NCBI GenBank assembly: GCA_016706685.1
Contig: JADJJE010000004.1
Span: 62,001-126,000, forward strand
Length of the DNA stretch: 64,000 bases
Direction of reading: 5' to 3'
DNA from: Sandaracinaceae bacterium
Lineage (GTDB): Bacteria; Myxococcota_A; Polyangia; Polyangiales; Houyiibacteriaceae
The position numbers and the translations under genes are program-made. Below, in pieces: positions 34,088 through 45,217 of this stretch. The notes beneath the pieces were generated by a model. It searched no databases. It was not told where the DNA came from and saw nothing but the letters and a program-made list of their open reading frames with translations. Each line of letters starts with the position of its first letter. The stretch's first letter is position 1.

Positions 34088-35098
34088 GTGGCCAAGCCGC
34101 GCCCCCCGAAGCTCGCGCCCGTGGACGGCTTGCTCGTGGTGGACAAGCCCATCGGGCCCACTTCGCATGACGTGGTGCAGTGGGCGCGCCGGGTGCTGGG
34201 CACGTCACAGGTGGGCCACACGGGCACGCTCGACCCGATGGCCAGCGGTGTGTTGGTGCTGGGAGTAGGGCAGGGCACCAAGCTGATGCCGCACCTGGGC
34301 GCCGAGGACAAGCGCTACGAGGCCACGCTGCGGCTGGGTCGCGGCACCCGCACGCTGGACGCCGAGGGCGAGGTGCTGGAGCGTGTGCGCGTGCCGGAGG
34401 GGCTCACCCTCGAGCGCGTGCGCGAGGTGGCCGCCACGTTCGTGGGCACGCTGTCGCAGCAGGCACCGGACGTCAGCGCGATCAAGGTGGGGGGGCGGGC
34501 GCTCCACGAGCGCGTGCGTGCGGGCGAGACCGTGGACGCGCCGTTTCGCGACGTGGTCTGCCATGCTCTCGAGGTGCACGCGCTTCAGCCGGTCTTGAAT
34601 GACCCCGAGGGCGCGCTCGACGTGACGCTCGCGCTGCACACGGGCAAGGGTTACTACGTGCGCTCGCTGGGGCGCGACCTGGCGCTGGCGCTCGGGACCG
34701 TGGGGCACCTGGTGCAGCTGCGGCGCACCCGCAACGGGGCCTTCGACGTGGAGGGTGCGCTCGATGGCGCGCTGCTGGCGGGTGTGCACGACGACGCCTG
34801 CAAGGTCGCCACGCGCGCCGCCGTTCGTCCGCTGTCCGAGGCCGTTTTGTCGCTGGGTGCGCTGCAGGTGAGTCCTGCCGCGGTGGCCGAGCTGCGCTTC
34901 GGACGCCCCCTGTCACTCGAGGCGCTCTCGCCCGTGACCTCGTGGGACGAGGTGCCCGCGGTGCCCGTGTTCGCGCTGCTCGACGAAGCGGCTGAATTGG
35001 TGGCGCTGGTGGAGCGCCGCGACGACCGCTTGTACGTGGTGCGGGGGTTCCCCGCGAAACCCAGCCAGGAGGCCGAGTGGAGCACGTTGACTACCTGA
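34088..35098 (+). CDS. truB: tRNA pseudouridine(55) synthase TruB
   Basis: Makes pseudouridine 55 in the tRNA T-loop. Signature: LLVVDKPIGPTSHDVV, the catalytic Asp in HTGTLDPMASGVLVLG (about residue 48), KRYEATLRLG, QQAPDVSAIKVGGR, and GKGYYVRSLGRDLA. The C-terminal third is less conserved but long enough (336 residues). GTG 34088 is 33 bases after the previous stop. The end overlaps the next gene by 22 bases. Confidence 0.95.
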   Translation: MAKPRPPKLAPVDGLLVVDKPIGPTSHDVVQWARRVLGTSQVGHTGTLDPMASGVLVLGVGQGTKLMPHLGAEDKRYEATLRLGRGTRTLDAEGEVLERVRVPEGLTLERVREVAATFVGTLSQQAPDVSAIKVGGRALHERVRAGETVDAPFRDVVCHALEVHALQPVLNDPEGALDVTLALHTGKGYYVRSLGRDLALALGTVGHLVQLRRTRNGAFDVEGALDGALLAGVHDDACKVATRAAVRPLSEAVLSLGALQVSPAAVAELRFGRPLSLEALSPVTSWDEVPAVPVFALLDEAAELVALVERRDDRLYVVRGFPAKPSQEAEWSTLTT

Positions 35099-36339
35099 TC
35101 GTGGGCGCGGGGATGAGCGGTCTGGCCGTGGCGGACCGCCTGGGCAAGGAGCGCAGCTACCTGGTGCTCGAGGCCGACCGGGAGGTGGGTGGCTACTGCA
35201 AGACCGTCCGGCAAGATGGCTTCGTGTGGGACTACTCGGGGCACTTCTTCCACTTCCGCCATCCGGAGATCGAGGCCGAGCTGGTGGCCCGCATGCGCGA
35301 CCAGCGCATCCTCAAGGTGGAGAAGGACAGCCGCGTCTACTACGCCGGCAAGATGGTGGACTTTCCGTTCCAGAAGAACATCCACCAGCTGCCGCTCGAC
35401 GAGTTCCTGGAGTGTCTGCACGACCTCTACTTCCGCGAAGAGCGCGTGCCGGACAGCTTCCTCGAGATGCTCTACGCCAAGTTCGGGCGCGGCATCGCGG
35501 AGAAGTTTCTCATCCCGTACAACGAGAAGCTCTACGCCACGGACCTCGGCAAGCTGGACGTGGACGCCATGGGGCGCTTCTTCCCACACGCGGAGCTCAG
35601 CGAGATCATCGCGGGCTTCCGGAAGAGCGACAACCGCAGCTACAACGCGACGTTCACGTACCCCGAGGGCGGCGCCATCCAGTATGTCCACGCGCTGCTC
35701 GGCGGAGTGGACGAGGCGCGCGTGGCGCTGGGTGAGCGGCTGTTGGCCGTGGACCTCGCGGCCAAGGTGGCCACCACCACGCGGCGCGACATCCGCTTCG
35801 AGCACCTGATCAGCTCGGCCCCCTTCGACGCGTTGCTCCGTCTCGCTGGCGTGCACCACGACCCCACCATCTACTCTTACAATCAGGTGGAGGTGTGGAA
35901 CCTGGGCTTCGATCGCAAGGGGCCGCCCGGCTATCACTGGGTGTACTTCCCACAGCGCGACGTCTCGTTCTATCGCGTGGGCTTCTACGACAACATCTTT
36001 GGGTCCGACCGCATGTCGCTCTACGTGGAGCTCGGGCGGAGGGCCCACGATCAGGTCGACGACCAAGTGGCCGAAGAGAGCCTTGCGGCGGTGCTGCGCG
36101 ACCTCGAGCGCGTGGGCCTCGTCGACGGGCACCAGCTGGTTTCGAAGCACCACGTGGTGATGAACCCCGCGTACGTGCACATCACCGTGGACTCGCTGCG
36201 CGACGTGGCCGAGAAGAAGGCGCTGCTGCGCGAGCACGGCGTGCACAGCCTCGGCCGCTACGGATCGTGGACCTACTGCTCCATCGAGGACAACATCGTG
36301 GAGGCGCGCGCGCTGGTGGACCAGCTGCTGGGCGGCTGA
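35077..36339 (+). CDS. FAD-dependent amine-oxidase-like protein (protoporphyrinogen-oxidase/UDP-galactopyranose-mutase fold)
   Basis: The N-terminal dinucleotide-binding motif is IVGAGMSGLAVADRL, with the second conserved block EADREVGGYCKTV. WDYSGHFFHFRHPE and the segment DFPFQKNIHQLP resemble UDP-galactopyranose mutase-like and LPS-biosynthesis flavoproteins. The C-terminal FAD-contact region is GRYGSWTYCSIEDNIVEAR. GTG 35077 has AGGAGG just before it, inside the end of truB, so it may ride on the nusA operon transcript. Such proteins reduce or isomerise nucleotide sugars or desaturate substrates; which applies here is not decided. Confidence 0.8.
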   Translation: MEHVDYLIVGAGMSGLAVADRLGKERSYLVLEADREVGGYCKTVRQDGFVWDYSGHFFHFRHPEIEAELVARMRDQRILKVEKDSRVYYAGKMVDFPFQKNIHQLPLDEFLECLHDLYFREERVPDSFLEMLYAKFGRGIAEKFLIPYNEKLYATDLGKLDVDAMGRFFPHAELSEIIAGFRKSDNRSYNATFTYPEGGAIQYVHALLGGVDEARVALGERLLAVDLAAKVATTTRRDIRFEHLISSAPFDALLRLAGVHHDPTIYSYNQVEVWNLGFDRKGPPGYHWVYFPQRDVSFYRVGFYDNIFGSDRMSLYVELGRRAHDQVDDQVAEESLAAVLRDLERVGLVDGHQLVSKHHVVMNPAYVHITVDSLRDVAEKKALLREHGVHSLGRYGSWTYCSIEDNIVEARALVDQLLGG

Positions 36340-36369
36340 CACTCCACCTCCCGGCAAGCCGTGCCCGCC

Positions 36370-39300
36370 TCAGTGACTGGGCGTGGGCGGGGTGACCGGA
36401 GACAGCAACGGCACCAGCAGCACGTGGTCCACCTCCACGCGCTCGCCCTCGGGTGCGCGGATGACGGCGCGCGCGGACGTGCCCACCAGCGAGCTGCGGG
36501 GCACGCGCACGCGCATCTCACGCCAGTCGGAGGCCACCTCGCCCTGCAGGTCGGGCAGCGGCGCCACGTCACGGGCGGCCTCGATGGCGAGCGTGACCGG
36601 GAAGGGCGCCCCCTCACCCACGCGCCGAATGCGCAGGATGACCACCACCTCTTCGGGCTGAGCCGCGCCAGCTTCTGCGCTGGCGCCTGGCTCGGGCGCA
36701 CGCACGCTCGCGGGCAGGGCGAGGCGCAGCGTCATCTCGTGGGCCTGCGACGCGCAGGTGGTGCGCGCGAGGTAGTCCCAGTCCCGCAGCCGCGGGTGCT
36801 CCTGGCACTCCACGATGGTGCGGTTGCGGCGCGCTGCGGCGCGGTCGAGATCCACGCCGCCCACCAGCCCGAGGCGCAGCGCGTTCAGCCGGATGAGCGA
36901 CTCGGGCGCGGAGGTCAGCTCGGCTTCGTGTCCCGTGAGCTGCAGCAGCAGCGGCAGCGCACGCGCGTCCTCCAGCTGCCCGAGGCTGCGCGCCACGCCG
37001 TCGCGCACGTTGGAGCGCGTCTCCCAGTCGAGGATGTCCACCAGGTAGCTGTAGGCGCGCTGGTCGCCCAGGTGCCCGAGCGCGATGATGGAGAGCAGGC
37101 GAAAGCGGAACTCGGTGAGCAGCTCGATGAGCGGCTCGAGCGCGATGGGGTTCTGCAGGCGCCCCAGCCAGCGCACGGACTCTTCGCGCTCGTAGGTGTC
37201 GGTGGTGAGCCGCAGGGTGTCCAGCAGGCCAGGGACGGCCTCGGGGTCACGCAGGCGCGCGAGCGACACGGCGGCGCGGGTGCGCAGATCGGCGTCCTCC
37301 ACGTGCACCAGACGGCGCAGGGCGTCGCGGGCGCGCGGGTCGAACAGGCGGCCGAGTGCGATGGCGGCTTCGGCGGCGACCAACGCGTCGTCGGACTCGA
37401 GGGCCGTCATCAGAGCCGGCTTCGAGCGTTCGTCCGACAGGCGGCCAATCATCTGCGCAGCCTCACAGCGCTGCTCGCGCGTGGCGTTCGGATCGGCGAG
37501 CAGCTCGTTGAGGGGATCCACGGCGCGCCGGTCGTTCATGCGGCCCCAAGCGAGCGCCTGCTCGTGCGGGCTGAGCGGCGTGGTGGCGCCGGCTTGCTGC
37601 AGGGCGTCGATGAACGCGTAGAGCTCGCCACGCATCACCTCGATGCGCTCCGGCTGGGCGTTCGCGAGGTTCACGCGCTCCTGCGGGTCGTTCTCGAGGT
37701 CGTACAGCGCGAACGTGTTGAAGCGCAGGTCGGCCACCAGCTTGTAGGGCCAGTCCACCACCATGCGGGAGCGCGAGACCGCAGCGAAGGCCGGGCCCAC
37801 GTCGCTCACGTCGCCGCGCATCAACGGACGCAGATCCTCCCCCTGCATGGTGGTCGGGGGCAGCACGTCGATCAGGCCGAGGATGGTGGGCGCCACGTCC
37901 ACCAGCTCCACCGGCGCACCGATGCGCCGCGGCGCGTAGTCGGGCGCGTGCACCATGAGCGGCACCCGGATCTGCTCCTCGAACAGCGTGGAGCCGTGAT
38001 AGACGCCGCCGTGGTCGCGGAACTCCTCGCCGTGATCGGCGGTCAGCACCACGATGATGGGCCGCCTGAGGCGGGCGCGGGCCTCGCGCAACAGCCGCCC
38101 AAAGGCGCGGTCCACGTGCGCGATCTCACCGTCGTAGCGGTCCATGTCGGACGTGCCGTAGCGCGTGTCCTGGTAGGGCTCGTGCACGTCGAAGAAGTGC
38201 GTCCAGAGCAGGCTCGGCGGCTCGCCGTCGGCCACCACGCGGTCGATCTCGGCGAGCGCCAGGTCCGTGCGCAGCTCGGCTTCGAGGTTGGCGTGCTCGT
38301 GGCGCGCGAACCCGAGCGAGTTGTGCTCGTAGAGGCGCAGGCTCTCGCCCTCGGTGTGGAAGATGCCGAGGGTGTAGAGGCCGGCGGTGGCGTAGCCCGA
38401 CTCGCCGAGCGTGGACGCCAGCGTGGCCTCCGGAAGCGGAAGCTCGAGGCGCGTGGTCTGGTGCAGGTGCTGGCTGACCATCAGCGAGCACAGCGAGTAG
38501 CTGCTGTGCGGGGCCGCCGCGTAGGCTCGCTCGAAGACCACGGACTCGGCCGCGAACGCGTCGATCTCGGGGCTGAGGTCGCCGCGCGCCGTGTAGCCGT
38601 AGGCGCCCAAGTGGTCGGCCCGCAGGGCGTCGATGGTGACGAGCAGGACGTGCGCCTCGGCGGAGGCAGGCGGGGGGGCGCCCTGGTCGCCCTCCGGCCG
38701 CGTGCTCCGGTCGCGCTCGGCCCGACGGGCGCGGGCCACGGCGATGGCTTCGTCGCTGGCGTCACGGCGCGACACCGCGAGCAGCGGCTCGAGCGCCAGC
38801 ATCACGCTGCGCGAGTTGGAGGCGCGCGCGTCCACCAGGGCGACGCGGACGTTCTGGTTCAGCTCGAGGGTGAGCAGCGTTGCGAGCAACGCCCCCACGG
38901 CGAACACCAGCGTGCTGGCCAGTGTGCCGCGGCGCTGTGGAGGACGCAGGCCCGCCAGGGGTGGGAGGATGTCCTCGCGCAGGAGCCAGAGCCCCAGCGC
39001 CGCGAGGGCTGCCTGGGCCACCGTCAGACACGCGTGCAGGTAGTCGTAGAGGTTGGGCAGGAAGGTCTGGTCGAGCTTCGCCAGGATTCCCGAGAGCAAC
39101 AGGGCGCCCGTCCCCGCCAGCCGTCGCGCGCGCGGGGCGAGCGGGGCCTGCGCGATGGCCAGCAGCGCTCGCAGCGCCACATAGACACCAGCGACCAGCA
39201 CCAAGCCCAGCAGCCCGGCGAAGACCGAGCGGTAGGGCATCATGGACATCTTGCCGCCGGTGAAGAGCAGCTGCCCCACCATCACGGCTCCGGGCGCCAA

Positions 39301-39627
39301 CAGCAGGGTGCCGCTGAGTGGCCGCAGCCGGGCGAGCGTGCGGGCCGGCGACGCGCTGTTGGCCGCGCGGGCGGCGAACCGCGCCTCGAGGGCTCCCGCG
39401 ACGGCGCCGCCGAGAGCCCCGAGCAGCGCGCCGAGGCTCAGCTGGATGGCGATCAGGCGCAGCAGGAAGCCGGCGCGGTCGCCCCACAACTGGAGCCATA
39501 GCCACTGGGCACCAAAGTCCCCCATGGCGGTGACCAGCCCAGCGCCCGCCCCCAACAACACGCCGACGCCAGCGCAGCGGAGGGCCGGCCGTGGGGCTTC
39601 ATCGAGCTGGGGGGACGAGTCGGTCAT
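36370..39627 (-). CDS. Integral-membrane sulfatase-fold hydrolase with HEAT repeats
   Basis: 1085 residues: five or six hydrophobic segments in the first 275 (GVLLGAGAGLVTAMG, LLRLIAIQLSLGALLGALG, VFAGLLGLVLVAGVYVALRA, and others), then an alkaline-phosphatase/sulfatase domain from about 325 (LLVTIDALRADHLGAYGY; TADHGEEFRDHGG; HGSTLFEEQIRVPL), then PBS/HEAT repeats from about residue 690 (AAEAAIALGRLFD, TRAAVSLARLRDPEA). The formylglycine motif C/S-x-P-S-R is not found; the equivalent place reads APHSSYSLCSLMV. It could be a phosphotransferase or phosphodiesterase instead. It is a paralogue of the protein at 52365. Confidence 0.82.
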   Translation of the reverse strand: MTDSSPQLDEAPRPALRCAGVGVLLGAGAGLVTAMGDFGAQWLWLQLWGDRAGFLLRLIAIQLSLGALLGALGGAVAGALEARFAARAANSASPARTLARLRPLSGTLLLAPGAVMVGQLLFTGGKMSMMPYRSVFAGLLGLVLVAGVYVALRALLAIAQAPLAPRARRLAGTGALLLSGILAKLDQTFLPNLYDYLHACLTVAQAALAALGLWLLREDILPPLAGLRPPQRRGTLASTLVFAVGALLATLLTLELNQNVRVALVDARASNSRSVMLALEPLLAVSRRDASDEAIAVARARRAERDRSTRPEGDQGAPPPASAEAHVLLVTIDALRADHLGAYGYTARGDLSPEIDAFAAESVVFERAYAAAPHSSYSLCSLMVSQHLHQTTRLELPLPEATLASTLGESGYATAGLYTLGIFHTEGESLRLYEHNSLGFARHEHANLEAELRTDLALAEIDRVVADGEPPSLLWTHFFDVHEPYQDTRYGTSDMDRYDGEIAHVDRAFGRLLREARARLRRPIIVVLTADHGEEFRDHGGVYHGSTLFEEQIRVPLMVHAPDYAPRRIGAPVELVDVAPTILGLIDVLPPTTMQGEDLRPLMRGDVSDVGPAFAAVSRSRMVVDWPYKLVADLRFNTFALYDLENDPQERVNLANAQPERIEVMRGELYAFIDALQQAGATTPLSPHEQALAWGRMNDRRAVDPLNELLADPNATREQRCEAAQMIGRLSDERSKPALMTALESDDALVAAEAAIALGRLFDPRARDALRRLVHVEDADLRTRAAVSLARLRDPEAVPGLLDTLRLTTDTYEREESVRWLGRLQNPIALEPLIELLTEFRFRLLSIIALGHLGDQRAYSYLVDILDWETRSNVRDGVARSLGQLEDARALPLLLQLTGHEAELTSAPESLIRLNALRLGLVGGVDLDRAAARRNRTIVECQEHPRLRDWDYLARTTCASQAHEMTLRLALPASVRAPEPGASAEAGAAQPEEVVVILRIRRVGEGAPFPVTLAIEAARDVAPLPDLQGEVASDWREMRVRVPRSSLVGTSARAVIRAPEGERVEVDHVLLVPLLSPVTPPTPSH

Positions 39628-39646
39628 TCAGCGGTGCCAGAGGGCC

Positions 39647-39690
39647 GGAAAACACGACGCCCCGAGGATTTGGGTCCTGGGGCGTCGTGT
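39647..39690 (-). terminator. Intrinsic terminator after tRNA-Cys
   Basis: On the minus strand, ACACGACGCCCC (39690-39679) pairs with GGGGCGTCGTGT (39663-39652), a 12-bp stem with a 15-base loop, followed by TTTTCC. It begins 16 bases after the tRNA end and matches the tRNA direction. Confidence 0.82.
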
Positions 39691-39705
39691 GGGCGTGCTG
39701 TCTAG

Positions 39706-39777
39706 AGGCGCCGACCGGACTCGAACCGGTGTGTGACGGTTTTGCAAACCGTTGCCTAACCACTTGGCTACGGCGCC
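39706..39777 (-). tRNA. tRNA-Cys (GCA)
   Basis: On the minus strand the acceptor stem GGCGCCG pairs with CGGCGCC. The anticodon stem ACGGT/ACCGT encloses TTGCAAA with anticodon GCA. The T arm ACCGG-TTCGAGT-CCGGT is complete. The discriminator base is U, as in tRNA-Cys, and CCA is not encoded. 72 bases. Confidence 0.96.
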
Positions 39778-39847
39778 GTGGGGGGGACGTTTAGCGCCCG
39801 CCGGGCGGCTTGTCCATCCCGAAATGCCCAGAGGAGGTGTCGCCCAT

Positions 39848-39873
39848 GGCGGCGGCGTGTCGAGGCCGCCGCC
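39848..39873 (-). other. GC-rich hairpin downstream of the 145-aa gene
   Basis: GGCGGCGGC (39848-39856) and GCCGCCGCC (39865-39873) form a nine-bp stem with an eight-base loop, a few bases past the stop of the minus-strand gene. No T-run follows on that strand. It could be a terminator of the rho-assisted kind or an RNA-stability element before tRNA-Cys. Confidence 0.45.
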
Positions 39874-39884
39874 CGGGCGGGGCA

Positions 39885-40322
39885 CTACTTGCGGGCGCGC
39901 TTGGCCTTCTTCTCGGGAACCGGCGCGTCGAAGGTGATGCCGATCATCTTCCAGGCGTCTTCGGAGTAGCCGTAGGCGGACTGCGTGGCGTGCACCACCT
40001 CCATGATGGCGGCGTTGGTCTCGAACTTGCGGGGCTTCACACCCTGGCGCTTGAGCGAGGCCAACGTCTCACCGAGCCCGAGCAGCTCGTTGGTGTGGCT
40101 GACGGCCTCCACCGGCTTGAGCGCCTCACCGCGCTTGCCGTCTTTGAGCTCTTGGATGAGCCGCTTGCGACGCTTCTCGGTGCGACCATCGAGCTTGGGA
40201 CCTTCTTTGGTGCCACCTTCGAGAAGTGCGTTGAGTTGCCGCGCGGTACGGCGCTTCGCGATTGCTTCTGGGCTTCCCCGGCCACCGGACTTCTTGGTCG
40301 TTGCGCGCTTACGAGCTGCCAT
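39885..40322 (-). CDS. Hypothetical basic protein (145 aa)
   Basis: ATG 40322 gives MAARKRATTKKSGGRGSPEA, a lysine/arginine-rich, probably nucleic-acid-binding N-terminal part. It is followed by a helical middle (RTEKRRKRLIQELKDGKRGEAL) and an ordered end (TNAAIMEVVHATQSAYGYSEDAWKMIGITF). An open frame to 40373 would add 17 residues, but the promoter at 40389-40416 leaves room for the shorter form only with a normal leader. No family recognised. The tRNA-Cys gene lies 107 bases downstream on the same strand and may be co-transcribed. Confidence 0.68.
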   Translation of the reverse strand: MAARKRATTKKSGGRGSPEAIAKRRTARQLNALLEGGTKEGPKLDGRTEKRRKRLIQELKDGKRGEALKPVEAVSHTNELLGLGETLASLKRQGVKPRKFETNAAIMEVVHATQSAYGYSEDAWKMIGITFDAPVPEKKAKRARK

Positions 40323-40388
40323 GTTGCTGATCCTTGTTCTCGAACGTTTCCTGTTTGAGGCGGCCACGTTCAACTAGATGTTGCGCCG

Positions 40389-40416
40389 TCTATATCATAA
40401 ATCAAACACGTACCAA
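40389..40416 (-). promoter_or_regulatory. Probable sigma-70 promoter for the 145-aa gene
   Basis: On the minus strand, TTGGTA (40416-40411), 16 bases, TATAGA (40394-40389), in a clearly AT-rich patch of an otherwise GC-rich genome, 67 bases before the start codon. Confidence 0.55.
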
Positions 40417-40498
40417 CCCGTTTTCAGGGCCTCTCGGGTGAAATGATCGAGCGCACATCGCGGTAGAACGGCGTTCTCGGACGTGGTAGGCAACGCGC

Positions 40499-43177
<2,679 letters not shown>

Positions 43178-43204
43178 GCGGGCGAGCCCAGTCAGGAACA
43201 CGCC

Positions 43205-43474
43205 ATGAGTGACACGAAGCACCCCGAGCTCGAGAGCCAGATCAAGAAGCTGATCGTCGACGCGCTGATGCTGGACGACGTGACGCCCGAGCAGATCGAG
43301 ACCGACGCGCCCTTGTTCAACGAGGGGCTGGGGCTCGATTCCATCGACGCGCTCGAGCTGGCCATCGCGCTCGACAAGGCGTTCGGGGTCAAGATCCGCG
43401 CCGAAGACGAAGGCACCCGGGCGGTCTTCCGCTCGGTGGCCACGCTGGCCGCGTTCGTGGCCGAGAACCGATGA
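43205..43474 (+). CDS. Acyl carrier protein
   Basis: 89 residues with the phosphopantetheine site GLGLDSIDALEL, modified Ser46. The acidic four-helix pattern fits (LIVDALMLDDVTPEQIETDAPLF, then FGVKIRAEDEGTRAVFRSVATLAAFV). DSID rather than DSLD is usual for carrier proteins of aryl-polyene and other type II loci. It is coupled to the glycosyltransferase gene by a four-base overlap and is probably the carrier for the ketosynthases at 46.4-49.6 kb. Confidence 0.92.
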   Translation: MSDTKHPELESQIKKLIVDALMLDDVTPEQIETDAPLFNEGLGLDSIDALELAIALDKAFGVKIRAEDEGTRAVFRSVATLAAFVAENR

Positions 43475-44244
43475 GCGCAGGGCCGAGCGCGTTTCGCCCC
43501 TGCGTCGTCATCCCCTCCTACAACAACCCGGTGACCATCCGGCGCGTCGTCCTCGCGGTGAGGGCCTACGTGCCGGACGTCATCGTCGTGGATGACGGCA
43601 GCTCCGAGGAGGGGCGGGCGGCCATCGCGGCGCTGGGCGTCGAGGGCATCGCCACGGTGCACCACCGCGCGGCCAACGGCGGGAAGGGCGCCGCCGTGAA
43701 GGACGCGCTGCGCCTCGCGCGCGACGCCGGCTTCAGTCACGCCCTGCAGGTGGACGCCGACGGGCAGCACACGCTGGAGGACATCCCGCGCATGCTCGAG
43801 GCCGCCCGAGACGCACCCACGGCGCTCATCCTGGGTCAGCCCGTGTTCGACGAGAGCGCCCCCAAGGCGCGCTTGGTGGGCCGGCGCATCACCATCTTCT
43901 GGACGCGCCTCGAGGTGGGCGGCTCCGCCATCGCAGACCCCATGTGCGGCTTCCGCGTCTACCCGCTGCCGGTCAGCGCCGAGGTCCACGTGTGGGGCGA
44001 CCGCATGGACTTCGACCCCGAGATCGCGGTGCGCCTGGTGTGGGAGGGCGTGCCCACGCGCAACGTGGAGACGCGCGTGCGCTACGTGAGCGCCGACGAC
44101 GGCGGCGTGTCCCACTTCCACGCGTTCAAGGACAACGTGCTCATCAGCCTGATGCACTCGCGGCTCATGACGCTCAAGATCATGCGCTTCCTCTTCGGCT
44201 GGCTCTGGCGTGGGCGCTCCCCGCGCGGCAGGCTCCCGTCATGA
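43471..44244 (+). CDS. Glycosyltransferase family 2
   Basis: GT-A fold enzyme. Start region FRPCVVIPSYNNPVTIRRVV, the nucleotide-sugar part VIVVDDGSSEEG, NGGKGAAVKDALRLA, and the DxD metal motif in LQVDADGQHTLEDIPRML. MCGFRVYPL and an aromatic/basic end (MRFLFGWLWRGRSPRGR) suggest membrane contact. In aryl-polyene loci a GT2 of this kind is common between the ACP and thioesterase genes. It overlaps both neighbours by four bases (ATGA), so the three are one translational unit. The sugar and acceptor are unknown. Confidence 0.9.
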   Translation: MSAGPSAFRPCVVIPSYNNPVTIRRVVLAVRAYVPDVIVVDDGSSEEGRAAIAALGVEGIATVHHRAANGGKGAAVKDALRLARDAGFSHALQVDADGQHTLEDIPRMLEAARDAPTALILGQPVFDESAPKARLVGRRITIFWTRLEVGGSAIADPMCGFRVYPLPVSAEVHVWGDRMDFDPEIAVRLVWEGVPTRNVETRVRYVSADDGGVSHFHAFKDNVLISLMHSRLMTLKIMRFLFGWLWRGRSPRGRLPS

Positions 44245-44663
44245 CGCACCACGTGGTCTCGGTGGAGCTGGAGGTTCCCTTCCACGACGTGGACTCGCTC
44301 CAGATCGTCTGGCACGGCCACTACTACAAGTACATCGAGATCGCGCGCACCGCGCTGATGCGCCACGTGGGCCTCGACAACCACGAGATCATGCGACTTG
44401 GCCACGGTCTGGTCATGGGCGAGACCCAGTGCAAGCACACCGGCGTGCTGCGCTACGGCGACCGCGTGCGCGTGGACGCCTGGTTCAAGGACTACACGCA
44501 GCGCCTGTGCATCGCCTACGAAGTGCGCAACCTCACCAGCGGTAAGCGCGCCGCGCGGGCGCGCACCGTGCTGGTCACGCTGAACGCCCGCGGGGAGCTC
44601 AACCTGGCGACGCCCCCGGACATGATCGCGCGGATTGACGCGGCGCTCGCGGCGCCCGGGTAG
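44241..44663 (+). CDS. Acyl-CoA/acyl-ACP thioesterase, 4HBT hotdog family
   Basis: A 140-residue single hotdog domain. The N-terminal block EVPFHDVDSLQIVWHGHYYKYIEIART matches the YbgC/4HBT signature, with the active-site Asp in HDVDSLQIVWHG. The following strands LRYGDRVRVDAWFKDYTQRL and YEVRNLTSGKRAARARTVLVTL are standard. It belongs to the ACP-GT2-TE unit and probably releases the acyl chain or removes stalled ones. It is the last plus-strand gene before the repeat pair C/D. Confidence 0.9.
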   Translation: MTHHVVSVELEVPFHDVDSLQIVWHGHYYKYIEIARTALMRHVGLDNHEIMRLGHGLVMGETQCKHTGVLRYGDRVRVDAWFKDYTQRLCIAYEVRNLTSGKRAARARTVLVTLNARGELNLATPPDMIARIDAALAAPG

Positions 44664-44698
44664 GCTCTCCCGGGGTTCGAAGGGAGGCGTGATCGTGA

Positions 44699-44837
44699 GG
44701 AGGGCGACGGGCACCCTGGTCTGCGGGGCCGGTCGCGCTGGCGCTCCCTCGGGTGCCTCCCCCATTTCGGCGCGTCCGTTGGACGCTTGAAATAGGGCCC
44801 CCCCCACCCCCGCTGCCCAGGGCGCCCGTCGCCCTCC
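44699..44837 (-). repeat. Structured palindromic repeat, copy C
   Basis: 139 bp. The outer arm GGAGGGCGACGGGC has its exact complement at the other end. Read in the minus orientation the inner helix is ATTTC-aa-GCGTCC / GGACGC-gcc-GAAAT: a different sequence from the other copies but fully paired. The GAGCGCCAGCGCGA side hairpin is kept. Confidence 0.85.
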
Positions 44838-45040
44838 ACGGTGGCGCGTTTCGTCCAGGTGAGCGCGAATGGGGCGCGGCGAGTCCGCTGAGCGCGCGGA
44901 GGGCTCGACTGGGCCCGCCGGGCGTCCATCGGGACTCGACGGGCGCAGTCCCACTCCGTCGAGCCCAGCCGAGCCCCCCCGTGAGCCGAGGACGCCGCGC
45001 CGACTGCGCGTGCACCCGAGCAACCTCGAGACGCCTGCCG

Positions 45041-45186
45041 GGAGGGGGACGGGCGCCCTGGGCAGCGGGGCTTGATGGGCCCCAGAAAACAAACGCAGCG
45101 CGCAGCGCGGAGTGCCGTTTTCAGGGAGGTATCAGAGCGAGCGCCAGCGCGAGCGCACCCGCAGACCAGGGTGCCCGTCCCCCTCC
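45041..45186 (+). repeat. Structured palindromic repeat, copy D
   Basis: 146 bp. The outer arms GGAGGGGGACGGGC and its exact complement extend to 28 bp with three mismatches. The inner stem is GAAAAC/GTTTTC around a GCAGCGCGCAGCGC loop. The core is nearly identical to copy B, about 40 kb away. Confidence 0.9.
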
Positions 45187-45217
45187 GATCGATCACGCCC
45201 CCAGGTTACCCCATGAG

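Larger units (their letters stand above)
44664..45217. other. Intergenic region with a divergent pair of structured repeats
   Basis: No gene supported between the stops of the thioesterase (plus) and the FAD oxidoreductase (minus). Copies C (44699-44837, inverted) and D (45041-45186) surround a 203-base spacer. The spacer contains several GTCGAG/ACTCGAC motifs (for example 44956-44973) like those near the other repeat loci. Both flanking genes end here, so the hairpins may also stop transcription from each side. Confidence 0.65.

Noticed and set aside
36361..39501. 1046-residue plus-strand open frame opposite the sulfatase-fold protein
   Set aside because: Shadow frame without any domain pattern; the minus strand has clear catalytic motifs.
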